DNA of 64,000 nt from Palsa-506 sp963755815 (GCA_963755815.1 CAVWLF010000011.1:62001-126000), one strand, 5' to 3'. Counted from the stretch's first letter, positions 1 through 8,221 are shown. The notes: generated by a model from the letters alone, not told the origin. Numbers and translations: made by a program.

Positions 1-1215
1 GACGAGTTCCAGCGGCCCGGCCAGCCCGTCGCGGACCGCATCGACGGCGTCGGCGATCTGGTGTACCACGCCGAGCAGGGCAGCCTCGGCGATGTCGGCC
101 GCGGTGCTGGCCGCGTTCAGGCCGGTAATGTCAGCCCGCGCGGCCGCATCCCAGCCCGGTGTCCCCAGGCCGAAGAGCGCGGGCACGCACCACAGCCCGC
201 CGGCCTCAGCGCCCGCCGCCGCGCCGCCGCGGATCTCCGGCCAGGCCCCGCCGGCCAGCACGCCGAGCTGGCGGAGCCAGGTCACCACGCCGCCCGCGTT
301 CGGCACGAACCCCTCCAGCGCGTACGCGGTCCCGGTGTCCAGCTGCCACGCGCAGCTGGACACGACGCCCGGCGGCACCGAGGCGGCCGGCGACGCGCCC
401 GCGTGACACCAGAAGAACGCCCCCGTCCCCAGCGTCAGCTTCGCCGTCCCCTCGGCCCAGCAGCGCTGCCCGAACAGCGCGCCCGGCTGATCACCGATGC
501 TGGCCCCGATCACCGCCCGCCCGCCGCAGACCGCCGGGTCGGTGACTCCGAGCCGCCCGGCGGTGAGCCCGACCGCGGGCAGCATCGGCGCGGGCACGCC
601 GAACAGGTCAAGCAGCCCCGGATCCCAGGCCGCCGCGGCCAGGTCAAACAGCATCGTCCGCGCGGCCATCGACGGCTCGGTGATATGACTGGCGCCGCCG
701 GTGAGATTCCAGGTCAGCCAGCAATTGACGTCGCCGAACAGCAGCTCGCCCGCCACCGCCCGGCGGCGCGCTCCCGGCACCTCGCCGAGCACCCAGCGCA
801 GCTTGCTCGCGCTGAACGCGGGCTGCAGCGGCAGTCCCGTCACCGACCGGATCGCCGCCTCGTGGCCCGCCGCCCGCAGCTGGTCGCAGAACCCGGCGGC
901 GCGGCCATCCCGCCAGCTGATGGCCGGGTAGACGGCCTTCCCGGTGGCCCGGTCCCACACCACGAACGTCTCGGTCTGCGCGGCCAGGCCGATCCCGGCC
1001 ACGTTCGCCCAGCCGGCCGCGGCCCGGGCCATCGCGTCGCCGATCGCGCCAAGCACGCTGGCCAGGATCTCCCCGGCATCATGCTCGACCCAGCCGGCGG
1101 CCGGGAAGGAACTCGCGACCGGGCGGCTGGCCTGGGCCAGCGGGCGCAGCTCGCCATCGAGGACGACGCACCGGCTGGACGAGCTGCCCTGGTCGATCGC
1201 GAGCAGCACGGTCAC
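1..1215 (-). CDS. FGGY-family carbohydrate kinase, glycerol-kinase-like (C-terminus beyond window)
   Basis: This is an ATP-dependent sugar or polyol kinase. The N-terminus reads VTVLLAIDQGSSSSR, close to the glycerol-kinase phosphate-1 signature DQGTTSSR, and the frame stays open for 405 codons to the window edge. The family is usually about 500 residues, so roughly 90-100 are missing. The GTG start overlaps the stop of the upstream TIM-barrel gene as GTGA, so it is the last visible gene of a translationally coupled minus-strand operon. The DQG motif favours a glycerol- or erythritol-type substrate over xylulose, but the substrate cannot be fixed from sequence. It differs from the second FGGY kinase in the same operon (4497-5975), so the two may act on different intermediates. 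Confidence 0.85.
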   Translation of the reverse strand, partial: MTVLLAIDQGSSSSRCVVLDGELRPLAQASRPVASSFPAAGWVEHDAGEILASVLGAIGDAMARAAAGWANVAGIGLAAQTETFVVWDRATGKAVYPAISWRDGRAAGFCDQLRAAGHEAAIRSVTGLPLQPAFSASKLRWVLGEVPGARRRAVAGELLFGDVNCWLTWNLTGGASHITEPSMAARTMLFDLAAAAWDPGLLDLFGVPAPMLPAVGLTAGRLGVTDPAVCGGRAVIGASIGDQPGALFGQRCWAEGTAKLTLGTGAFFWCHAGASPAASVPPGVVSSCAWQLDTGTAYALEGFVPNAGGVVTWLRQLGVLAGGAWPEIRGGAAAGAEAGGLWCVPALFGLGTPGWDAAARADITGLNAASTAADIAEAALLGVVHQIADAVDAVRDGLAGPLELV

Positions 1216-1880
1216 TGGGCGGCCAGCAGTACCTCACGGACCTGCCCGCCGAGGGACGGCCCGCCCGGCAGCCGGCCCTCGAAGATCGCCCCGCCGATGG
1301 TGAATCCCCACGCCCCGGCCGCGTCCAGCGTCTGGATCTGGGCCACGCTGGCCACCGACCCGGCCGCGATCACCGGCCCGCTCGATGCCTGCACCACGGC
1401 CCGGGTGAGTTCCCCCACGTCGGCCGTCGGGTGCCGGTAGGCCAGCAGGTCAAGGCCGAACACGCCGTCCAGCGCGGTGATGGCCCGGGCGCTGTCGGCG
1501 ATCTCGGCGATCTCGCCTTCCAGCACGCTCGGATGCCCCACGACCCGGCCGGGGAACGGGCAGTAGCGGGCCTTGCTGCCGGCCAGCGCCCGGCACCCGT
1601 CCTGCGGATGGGTCCCGCCGAGCACCCAGTCGACGCCGATCTCGGCGGCGGCCGCCACCGACCGCAACTCGTCCTCGCGGCTGGTCGAAACCACCTCCAG
1701 CATCACTTCAAGCCCGTCATCCTGGGCCTTCGCGCAGACGTCGCGGAGCTGCGGCACCGAAGCGCCGATGTCCTTGAAGCCGACGTAGCGCAGGCCGCAG
1801 CCGCGTACTTCCGCGTAGACCGCCATCGGATCATCGACGGTGCGGTCGTGGTGGGTGAGCATGAAGACGAACTCGATCAC
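1212..1880 (-). CDS. Small TIM-barrel protein of unknown function (phosphate-binding-barrel type)
   Basis: The protein has 222 residues and begins VIEFVFMLTHHD. Alternating beta/alpha segments and a C-terminal 'PVIAAGSVASVAQIQ...GAWGFTIGGAIFEG' resemble the phosphate-binding loops of HisA/ribulose-phosphate-binding barrels: a glycine after strand 7 and GGAIF after strand 8. I do not recognise a characterised enzyme. The GTG start at 1880 was chosen because it overlaps the HAD gene stop as GTGA, has GGGAG six bases upstream, and is where the barrel begins. A longer upstream frame exists but is antisense-like low-complexity sequence. Context (kinases, AraM-like dehydrogenase, AraL-like phosphatase) suggests an aldolase, epimerase or isomerase of a phosphorylated sugar. 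That is inference. Confidence 0.8.
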   Translation of the reverse strand: MIEFVFMLTHHDRTVDDPMAVYAEVRGCGLRYVGFKDIGASVPQLRDVCAKAQDDGLEVMLEVVSTSREDELRSVAAAAEIGVDWVLGGTHPQDGCRALAGSKARYCPFPGRVVGHPSVLEGEIAEIADSARAITALDGVFGLDLLAYRHPTADVGELTRAVVQASSGPVIAAGSVASVAQIQTLDAAGAWGFTIGGAIFEGRLPGGPSLGGQVREVLLAAQ

Positions 1881-2737
1881 CGTGTGCTCCCGTTGGTTGG
1901 ACTGCTGCCTGGATCGTCGGGAAGCAGCTGCCCGATGCCCTCGACCACGTAGTCGGGACGCACCGGCGAGCGGGCCAGTTCGCCGGCCGTGGTGGCGCCG
2001 GACAGCACCAGCACGCTGATCATGCCGAGCGAGCGGCTCATCGTCACGTCGGTCGAGAGGCGGTCCCCGACGATCGCGACCTCGCCCGGCTCTGCCCCCA
2101 GCCGCCGCAGCAGTTCCGCGGCCATGCGATCGCCCGGCTTGCCCATCATCGCCTCGGCGCGCGCTCCGGTGCACGCCTCGACGGCGGCGAGCATGGCCGC
2201 GCAGTCCGGCCACCCGCCGTCCGGGCTGGGGCAGAACGGATCCGGGTTGGTGGCCACGATCGCGGCGCCGAACAGCCGGACGGCCCGGTAGGCGAGCAGC
2301 AGCTTCGCGTAACTGAACGTCCGGTCGAACGAGACCACGACCACGCCGGCCGCGGCCGGCTCCGTGGTCACCGTGATCCCCGCCGCGGCCAGCGTCTCGT
2401 CCACCAGGGGCTCGGCGATGGTGAGCACGGCCGCCCCGGGGTGCCGCTGCCGCAGGTAGGCGGTCAGCACGCCGAGCGGCGTCAGCACGTCGGCCTCGGC
2501 CGCCGGGACGCCGAGGCCGGTGAGGCGGCGCGCGTAGCTGGCGGCGGACCGCAGCGGGTTGTTGGTCAGGAAGACCAGCCGCGAGCCGGCCGCGCGGATC
2601 CGCGCCACCGTCTCCGCCGCGCCGGGCAGCAGGGCGTCGCCGAGGTAGACCGTGCCGTCCAGATCGAGCGCGTAGCCGGCGAAGACCCGGGGCGGCCGCT
2701 GCAGCTCGGCCTGCCTCGGCTGCGCGGACGCGGTCAC
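1877..2737 (-). CDS. HAD-IIA family sugar phosphatase (AraL/NagD-like)
   Basis: This 286-residue HAD hydrolase has motif I DLDGTVYLGD (nucleophile Asp and acid Asp), motif II FLTNNP, a C2 (IIA) cap with the KPGD motif (motif III lysine in MMGKPGDRMA), and motif IV VGDRLSTDV. These define the NagD/AraL/PGP subfamily, which hydrolyses small phosphorylated metabolites such as sugar phosphates. The GTG start overlaps the stop of the 56-codon repeat micro-ORF (GTGA), and its stop overlaps the TIM-barrel gene start. It lies beside an AraM-like gene as in the Bacillus subtilis arabinose operon (araL-araM), so a role in removing a phosphorylated side product or intermediate is plausible. Confidence 0.88.
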   Translation of the reverse strand: MTASAQPRQAELQRPPRVFAGYALDLDGTVYLGDALLPGAAETVARIRAAGSRLVFLTNNPLRSAASYARRLTGLGVPAAEADVLTPLGVLTAYLRQRHPGAAVLTIAEPLVDETLAAAGITVTTEPAAAGVVVVSFDRTFSYAKLLLAYRAVRLFGAAIVATNPDPFCPSPDGGWPDCAAMLAAVEACTGARAEAMMGKPGDRMAAELLRRLGAEPGEVAIVGDRLSTDVTMSRSLGMISVLVLSGATTAGELARSPVRPDYVVEGIGQLLPDDPGSSPTNGSTR

Positions 2738-2904
2738 GGCTGGCCCGGCCCGTCGGCCGTCATGACCGGCCCGTCAGCGCTCATGGCTGAGCCGTCAGCG
2801 GTGCTCAGGGCTGACCGGTCAGCGGTGCTCAGGGCTGAGCCGTCAGCGGTGCTCATGGCTGACCGGTCAGCGGTGCTCAGGGCTGAGCCGTCAGCGGCGC
2901 TCAT
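2734..2904 (-). CDS. 56-codon micro-ORF made of 24-bp (8-residue) repeats, coupled at both ends
   Basis: The ATG at 2904 overlaps the stop of the AraM-like gene (ATGA), and the TGA at 2736-2734 overlaps the GTG of the HAD gene (GTGA). The frame is exactly tiled into the operon and uses a different phase from both neighbours. It encodes about five copies of an octapeptide of the form M/L-S-T/A-A-D-G/R-S-A followed by a degenerate MSADGPVMTADGPGQP end. There is no hydrophobic segment or known domain. It may be a translated coupling linker rather than a functional protein. The open frame and the overlaps are seen directly; expression is inferred. Confidence 0.5.
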   Translation of the reverse strand: MSAADGSALSTADRSAMSTADGSALSTADRSALSTADGSAMSADGPVMTADGPGQP

Positions 2905-2920
2905 GGCTGACCGGTCAGCA
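2758..2920 (+). repeat. 24-bp tandem repeat array at an intergenic junction
   Basis: There are about six and a half copies of a 24-bp unit, each beginning gctca(t/g)ggctga and ending gtcagcggt. Full units start near 2779, 2803, 2827, 2851, 2875 and 2899, with a degenerate copy before 2779. The last unit covers the 3' end and stop codon of the AraM-like gene. On the minus strand each unit carries an (A/C)TGAGC word, the same ATGAGC found at the other junctions of this operon, so the array looks like amplification of a start-stop junction. Confidence 0.85.
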
Positions 2921-4415
2921 CGGCGGCCTCGGCGAGCACCTCGTCGATGTCGTCCTCTTCCCAGGCGCCGAGCAGCATGGCCAGGTCGGCCACGCCGAAC
3001 CGCTGCCGCATCAGCGGGCAGTTGGCCACGGCCCAGCGGGCGTCCGCGTCGCCGACCGGCTCGGCCAGCTCGCCGAAGCTAGCCGGCAGCCCGGCCGAGC
3101 GCAGTCCGCGGGCGAGCTCGGCCGGCCCGATCAGCGTCTCGCTCAGCATCGCCTCGTGGCCGTCCCATCCGGTGCGCAGGCCGGCCAGCGGATCGCCGTC
3201 GGCGGCCAGCGGCCGCAGCTTGGCCGCGTAGTCGGCGAAGCACTCGGCGGCCATCGTGCCGGTCGGGTCGATCCCCGTGAACGCCTCGCGGATGCGTTCC
3301 CTGGCCTGGTCCGGGTCGGGGATCCGGCCGGGCTGGCCGAGCGCTCCCGCGCCGATCCGCCGCCGCACGTGCGCCCAGGTGGCCGCCGCGACGACGCTCG
3401 CCACGCCGACCTGCGTGCCGTGGAAGCTGGCGCGCTCCGCCCGGGCCGTGGCCGCCATCTCCAGCAGGTGGCTGACGGCATGCTCCATGCCCGACGCCGG
3501 GGCGGTCGAGCCCGCCACGCCCATCGCGATGCCGCTCAGGGTCAGGATGCGGGCGAGCTCGTCCAGGCCGTCCGCCGGCTGCGCTTCGGCGGAAACGGTG
3601 GGGCCGGCCGTTGCTGCGGGGCCGGCCGTCGCGGCCGAGTCGCCCGTCAGGCCGGCCGCCAGCGCCAGCAGCCGGCCGCCGTGCGCCCGCACGATTCCCG
3701 CGACCGTCGCGTTGTAGTGCGGCTCGCCGCGAGCGGCCGCGGTGTCCAGGTGGCAGGCGTCGCTCACGGCCGAAGCCAGGTACCAGTCCGCGGTCGCGGT
3801 GAACATCGCCATCAGGTCGCCCACTCCGGCCCGGTTCAGCTCCGGCGGGGCGGCGCGCAGGACGGCGGGGTCGATCAGCAGAGTGTCCGGCCAGCGCGAG
3901 GCCGAGGTGCGCTTGACGCCGCGGCGCAGCAGCACCGAGAACGAGTCGGCGTAGCCGTTCACGCTGGTCGCCGTCTGCACGGCGACCAGGGGAGTCCCGA
4001 TGCTCGTCGAGACCTTGCCGATGTCGGTGATCGTGCCGGAGCCGATGGTCACGACGCACCCGGCGCCGGCGGTCGCCTTGCGCGCGGCCGCCACGGTCTC
4101 CTCGTCCGCGTGCACCTGCCCGTCGGCCGGCCCGAGGGTGACCCAGTCGACGGCGAAGCCGCGACCGAGCACCTCGGTGGCCTCCGCCCGCAGATCCCAG
4201 CCGGCCACCCGCATCGGCGTGGCCGCCGCCAGCACCACCACGCCCTCGCCGGACCGGGGGAAGTCGGCGACGGCCCGGGCCAGCTCGTCCAGCGCGCCCT
4301 CGCCGTCAATGACCCGGCCCAGGCCAAGCGGCTGCAGCCGGCCGGCCCCGGGGGAAGCGGCGAACTCGGCCCGGAGCGCGTCCAGGTCGACCCGGACGGC
4401 CTCGCCCGCGCTCAT
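2901..4415 (-). CDS. sn-glycerol-1-phosphate dehydrogenase family protein (AraM/EgsA-like)
   Basis: The protein has 504 residues and belongs to the iron-containing/G1P dehydrogenase superfamily, which uses NAD(P)H and a divalent metal to interconvert glycerol-1-phosphate or similar ketose phosphates and their alcohols. The NAD loop appears as VVTIGSGTITDIGK. Metal-ligand positions are visible as GVGDLMAMFTATADW (Asp), GMEHAVSHLLE (His) and SFHGTQVG (His). It is longer than usual (350-450 residues), partly from an Ala/Thr/Gly/Pro-rich insertion (AATAGPAATAGP) before the ILTLSGIAM segment. The start is an ATG that overlaps the 8-codon micro-ORF by ATGA. The substrate is unknown. Confidence 0.85.
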   Translation of the reverse strand: MSAGEAVRVDLDALRAEFAASPGAGRLQPLGLGRVIDGEGALDELARAVADFPRSGEGVVVLAAATPMRVAGWDLRAEATEVLGRGFAVDWVTLGPADGQVHADEETVAAARKATAGAGCVVTIGSGTITDIGKVSTSIGTPLVAVQTATSVNGYADSFSVLLRRGVKRTSASRWPDTLLIDPAVLRAAPPELNRAGVGDLMAMFTATADWYLASAVSDACHLDTAAARGEPHYNATVAGIVRAHGGRLLALAAGLTGDSAATAGPAATAGPTVSAEAQPADGLDELARILTLSGIAMGVAGSTAPASGMEHAVSHLLEMAATARAERASFHGTQVGVASVVAAATWAHVRRRIGAGALGQPGRIPDPDQARERIREAFTGIDPTGTMAAECFADYAAKLRPLAADGDPLAGLRTGWDGHEAMLSETLIGPAELARGLRSAGLPASFGELAEPVGDADARWAVANCPLMRQRFGVADLAMLLGAWEEDDIDEVLAEAAVLTGQP

Positions 4416-4438
4416 CTGGACCGCTCCTGGACGCTCAT
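4412..4438 (-). CDS. 8-codon coupled micro-ORF between kinase and dehydrogenase
   Basis: The frame runs ATG-AGC to TGA (MSVQERSR). Its ATG overlaps the stop of the preceding 21-codon frame and its TGA overlaps the ATG of the AraM-like gene. It is probably a translational relay that hands ribosomes to the dehydrogenase start. No function is proposed for the peptide. Confidence 0.3.
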   Translation of the reverse strand: MSVQERSR

Positions 4439-4500
4439 CTGCCCCAGTCTCCGCCGTTTCCGGCCGGATCTCCGGCTCTTGCCGAACCTCCGGCGCTCAT
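4435..4500 (-). CDS. 21-codon coupled micro-ORF after the FGGY kinase
   Basis: Its ATG overlaps the kinase stop (ATGA at 4500-4497) and its TGA overlaps the next micro-ORF start. The peptide is Gly/Ala/Arg-rich (begins MSAGGSARAG) with no domain. With the 8-codon frame it fills the whole 81-bp gap between kinase and dehydrogenase with back-to-back start-stop overlaps that all carry ATGAGC. Confidence 0.35.
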   Translation of the reverse strand: MSAGGSARAGDPAGNGGDWGR

Positions 4501-5975
4501 GCCAGCGCTCCTTCCGCGCCGTCATACAGCGCGCGGTACTGGGCGTACCTCTCCTGGTAGACCGCGCTGGCCGGCTCATCGGGCCGGTAACTGCGCGGCG
4601 CGACGGCCACCGTCCTGGCCACGGCGTCGGCGGCGCCGGTGAACGTCCCGGCCGCGAGCCCGGCCAGGATCGCCGCCCCGAGCGCCGTCGGCTCTTCGGC
4701 CAGCACCGGCTGGACGGTCCGGCCGGTCACGTCGGCCTTGATCTGCAGCCACAGCTCGCTGCGGGCGCCGCCGCCGACCACGCGGATCTCCGGCCCGGCC
4801 AGGCCGAGCGCGTCCATCCGGCCGAGCACGTCGCGCAGCGCGAATGCGCAGCCCTCCAGCACAGCCCGGGCCAGGTGACGGCGGTCGTGGTTCATGCCCA
4901 GGCCGGCGAAGACGCCGCGCATCCGGTCGTTCCACCTCGGCACCGTGGCCCCGGAGACGGTCGGCAGGAAGAGCGCCCCCCCGGCGCCGCTCGGGGCCTG
5001 GGCGGCCAGCTCGAACAGCCCGGCCTGGTCGATGCCGAGCAGCGACTCGGCGCACCAGAGCGTGCAGCCGCCGGAGACGAAGCCCGGGTTCTCGACCAGC
5101 AGCAGGCCGGTGATCGCGTGCGCATGCGTTTCCACCACGCGCTCCGAGTCGAACACGGGACTCGGCGCGGTCACCGCCACCGGCTCGGCGGTGCCGGTCA
5201 CGTCGGCGACCAGCCCGGGCGTGATCGCCCCGGCGCCGACACAGGCGGCGTGCTCGTCCCCGGTCCCGGTCACCACGGCGCAGTCAGTGCTGAGCCCGAG
5301 TTCCGCCGCGGCCGCCGCGGTCAGTGTCCCGGCGACCTGCCCGGACGGGCGGATGCCGGCCAGCCGGGCCGGATCGAGCCCGGATGCCTGCAGCATGGAT
5401 TCGTCCCAGCCGCCGGTCCGCACGTCGTAGAGCAGGGTGGACGAGGCATTGGCGTGATCTTGCGCCAGCACCCCGGTCAGCCAGCCGAGCAGGTAGCCCC
5501 CGACCGGGGGGAAGGACCGGGCGCGGGCGAACGTGCCGGGCTCGTGGTCGCGCAGCCACATCAGCTTGGGCGCGATGTGCGACGCGTCGGCGTTCAGGCC
5601 GGTGATGGCGAAGATCCGCTCGGCGCCAAGCTGGCTGGCCAGCCCGGCCGCCTGGTCGGCGGCCCGGCGGTCCAGCCAGATGATGGCCGGCCGCAGCGGG
5701 CGGAGCTTGCCGTCGACCGCGACGACGCCGTCCACCTGGGAGGCCAGCCCGAGATGGGTCACCTGCGCGGGCCGGAGGCCGTGGCTGGTCATGAGCTGCC
5801 GGACGGCCAGGGTCAGGCCGCGGGTCCAGTCGGCCGGGTCCTGCTCGGCCCACCCGCTGGCCGGATGACGCATGGTGCAGCCGTGCCCGGCGGACCCGAT
5901 GGTCCGCCCGTCCGGGTCGAGCAGGACGGCCTTGACGCTCTGCGACCCGATATCCGCCCCTATCAGGTAGCCCAT
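4497..5975 (-). CDS. FGGY-family carbohydrate kinase (xylulokinase-like)
   Basis: This 492-residue full-length FGGY kinase starts MGYLIGADIGSQSVKAVLLD (phosphate-1 loop DIGSQSVK) and contains the GTGDEHAACVGAGAI adenosine/phosphate-2 region and EIRVVGGGARSELWLQIKAD, the C-terminal FGGY signature. The DIG-type loop is closer to xylulokinase/ribulokinase than to glycerol kinase. The ATG at 5975 was chosen because the conserved N-terminal strand begins there; an upstream Arg-rich stretch is unlikely to be translated. It is the first gene of the coupled run that continues through the micro-ORFs. The true sugar or polyol is unknown. Confidence 0.88.
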   Translation of the reverse strand: MGYLIGADIGSQSVKAVLLDPDGRTIGSAGHGCTMRHPASGWAEQDPADWTRGLTLAVRQLMTSHGLRPAQVTHLGLASQVDGVVAVDGKLRPLRPAIIWLDRRAADQAAGLASQLGAERIFAITGLNADASHIAPKLMWLRDHEPGTFARARSFPPVGGYLLGWLTGVLAQDHANASSTLLYDVRTGGWDESMLQASGLDPARLAGIRPSGQVAGTLTAAAAAELGLSTDCAVVTGTGDEHAACVGAGAITPGLVADVTGTAEPVAVTAPSPVFDSERVVETHAHAITGLLLVENPGFVSGGCTLWCAESLLGIDQAGLFELAAQAPSGAGGALFLPTVSGATVPRWNDRMRGVFAGLGMNHDRRHLARAVLEGCAFALRDVLGRMDALGLAGPEIRVVGGGARSELWLQIKADVTGRTVQPVLAEEPTALGAAILAGLAAGTFTGAADAVARTVAVAPRSYRPDEPASAVYQERYAQYRALYDGAEGALA

Positions 5976-6309
5976 GTCCCCGGTTCTCTCATTCCCGGCC
6001 CGGGACCCGGTCCGGATTTGGCGCAAAGTTTGCCCGGAGCGTCCTTTTCATCCGCACCTCACCCGGCCCGGGTACCGGAGGGCCCGGCGGCATCGGCGCC
6101 GGCCTGACCGGCCGTGTCAGGGTCGGCCTGACCGGCGATGGTGCGGCGCCAGGCGGCATCGGCCTGTCCCACGCAGCACCGGGATCCGACCAGCCGCAGC
6201 TGGCCGATGACTCCCGTGGCCAGCGCGGCGAGCGCGCCCCGCAGACGGGCGGGGACGCCTGGTCCGGTAGCCGGACCAGGCGCCGCCGCCTGCTGCCTGT
6301 CGCCGATGC
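5976..6309. other. Spacer between permease and kinase operon segments
   Basis: These 334 bp show no convincing coding frame. The stretch holds the perfect hairpin at 6256-6282. A separate promoter for the kinase segment could lie in 5980-6060, but no clear -35/-10 pair stands out. Confidence 0.5.
6256..6282 (-). terminator. Perfect 12-bp hairpin downstream of the permease
   Basis: cgcctggtccgg, loop tag, ccggaccaggcg: a perfect 12-bp stem with a 3-nt loop, 27 bp after the permease stop in its direction of transcription. There is no T-run, as is common in high-GC actinomycetes. It probably ends or attenuates the permease message before the kinase segment. Confidence 0.65.
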
Positions 6310-7899
6310 TCAGAGCCCTTCGTTGATCAGCCGCCCGGCAGACTCGTACTTGTCCCGGTTCCTGGCCTTCAGGTAGAACGCGCCCCCGATCCCGAGCAGG
6401 ATGACCAGCAGGTCGATCGGCCCGAGCCAGACCGCGTAGTGATACCCGCTGCCGAGGAACAGCAGGTTCTTGAAGAGCAGGTAGATCACGATGACCTGGG
6501 CGATGAACGAGATGGCCGGCGCGAGCCTGGTCTTCCACCAGTGCACCTCGTCGGAGTGCTCGCGGGTGAAGTAGATCAGGATGCTGAGCGAGACCAGCGC
6601 CTGCACCGCCAGGATGATGATCACGCCCATGATCGCCATCAGTCCGTACACCTGAAGGTAGGCGATGTGCAGCGGATCGCCGGTGCCGACGAAGACGGCG
6701 AAGCCGAGCACGATCAGGGCGGCGATTACCGACTGGGTGACCGAGGCGATGTGCGGGCTCTTCCACTTCGGATGAGTCCGGCCGAGCGCCTTGGGCAGCA
6801 GCCCCTCGCGGCCGAGTGAGTAGAAGTACCGCGCGGTCGTGTTGTGGAACGCCATCCCGCAGGCGAACGAGCCGGTGATGATCAGGAAGCTCATGATCGA
6901 GCCGACCCAGTGCCCGGCGATCGCGTTCGCCGGGCCGAGGTAGTACTGGGCCGAGTTGTTCTGCGCCTGCGCCGTCGCCGCGTGCAGGCTCGAGTAACCG
7001 GCGAACGGCGCCCAGCTGGTCAATGTGTAGAACACGCCGAGCCCGATGACGGAGATGTAGAGGGCCCGCGGCACGATCTTCTTCGGGTTCCTGGACTCCT
7101 CGCCGTAATTGGGGGCCATCTCGAAGCCGACCCACGACCAGAACGCGAAGAAGATGCCGATGCCCGCCGCGCCGGCCACCAGCCCGTGCGCGGCCGGGAA
7201 GCCCTTGAACGCGTTCACCGGGTTGAGCGCGGCGACCGGCAGGCCGCCGTGCGCGAACATCACGATGTCAAAGATGATCAGGATGACGACCTCGCTGATC
7301 AGGCCGACGGCCAGCACCACGGTGGAGATCCGGACGTCGAACCAGGCCAGGATCGAGATCAGCGCCACCATGCCGAGGGCCAGCCACGGCCAGGCGATGT
7401 TGGTGCCGTACTGGGCCAGCTTGATGTTCAGGAAGTAGGCGAACCCGCCGCACAGCGACGCCTCGAAGACCGAGTAGGCCAGCACGGCGCCGAACCCGGT
7501 GCCGATGCCGATCTCCCGGCCGAGACCGTAGCTGATATAGGAGTAGAAGCCGCCGGCGGTGGTCTTCTTGCGGGCCATGGCCACGTAGCCGACCGAGAAG
7601 ATGACCAGGACCACGGCCGCGAACATGAAGCCGGCCGGGGTGCCGACGCCGTTGCCGAAGCCGACCGAGATGGGCGTGTTGAACAGCATCGCGGAGATCG
7701 GTGCGGAGCCGGTCACGGTGAGGAAGAGCACGCCCCACAGGCCGATCGCGCCCTTGCGCAGCTTGTGCACATCCTCGCGCTGCGAGATGTCGATGCTCTC
7801 GGCGAGCATCCCCTCGGCTACGCGTCCGCCGCCCGGGCTACCGCCGGCGGGTTCTCCGCTCTCGCTTGTGGCTCCGGTTTGCTCTTGGGTATCCGACAT
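6310..7899 (-). CDS. APC-family amino acid/amine permease
   Basis: This 529-residue integral membrane transporter of the amino acid-polyamine-organocation superfamily has about 12-13 hydrophobic segments. The first TM region carries 'GLWGVLFLTVTGSAPISAM', where the unwound GxG-type substrate segment of APC proteins sits. A hydrophilic N-terminus of about 50 residues precedes it. The ATG at 7899 has an excellent AAGGAGG upstream. It diverges from the BMC operon across a shared control region, and APC permeases are standard members of RMM-type BMC loci. It is therefore the likely importer of the BMC substrate (1-amino-2-propanol, aminoacetone or a related amine). Substrate identity is inferred from context. 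Confidence 0.9.
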   Translation of the reverse strand: MSDTQEQTGATSESGEPAGGSPGGGRVAEGMLAESIDISQREDVHKLRKGAIGLWGVLFLTVTGSAPISAMLFNTPISVGFGNGVGTPAGFMFAAVVLVIFSVGYVAMARKKTTAGGFYSYISYGLGREIGIGTGFGAVLAYSVFEASLCGGFAYFLNIKLAQYGTNIAWPWLALGMVALISILAWFDVRISTVVLAVGLISEVVILIIFDIVMFAHGGLPVAALNPVNAFKGFPAAHGLVAGAAGIGIFFAFWSWVGFEMAPNYGEESRNPKKIVPRALYISVIGLGVFYTLTSWAPFAGYSSLHAATAQAQNNSAQYYLGPANAIAGHWVGSIMSFLIITGSFACGMAFHNTTARYFYSLGREGLLPKALGRTHPKWKSPHIASVTQSVIAALIVLGFAVFVGTGDPLHIAYLQVYGLMAIMGVIIILAVQALVSLSILIYFTREHSDEVHWWKTRLAPAISFIAQVIVIYLLFKNLLFLGSGYHYAVWLGPIDLLVILLGIGGAFYLKARNRDKYESAGRLINEGL

Positions 7900-8221
7900 G
7901 CAGCCAGCCTCCTTAGTGGGCCGGGCCTTGTGCCTCGCGCTGGCGTGCGACGCACAACGGGGGGTGTGGCCGCCGGATCGCCGGACAGTCCGGGCTGCGG
8001 CGGGTAATGCGACAGCGGGTGCGGGACGGCAGGCCGTGGCCGGATCGGCCCGCGAAGGATGCCGCCCGGAGGCATTTCCGGTCGGACCCATGGCGGCCGC
8101 TGACTGCCGTTCCAGTGAGCCCGTCGCAGCGGCGTGCGGCGGGGGCAGATGACGCGCGGCAAGCAACCCAGAGAAGGTTTGACGGCGTCATCGGCACGCT
8201 CCTGTCGCCCGACGGACCCTG
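7900..8221 (-). other. Long leader region of the permease gene
   Basis: If the minus promoter at 8222-8251 is right, the permease message has a leader of about 310 nt. I see the strong ribosome site just before 7899 but no riboswitch class I can name, and no convincing ORF on either strand. Confidence 0.4.

Noticed and set aside
2758..2920. Tandem repeats considered as a CRISPR array
   Set aside because: Units are contiguous 24-bp copies with no unique spacers and no cas genes nearby.
3156..6107. A 983-codon open frame on the plus strand
   Set aside because: It is antisense to the AraM-like dehydrogenase and the FGGY kinase, both with clear motifs. The translation is Arg/Gly/Pro/Ala low-complexity, as expected from high-GC shadow frames.
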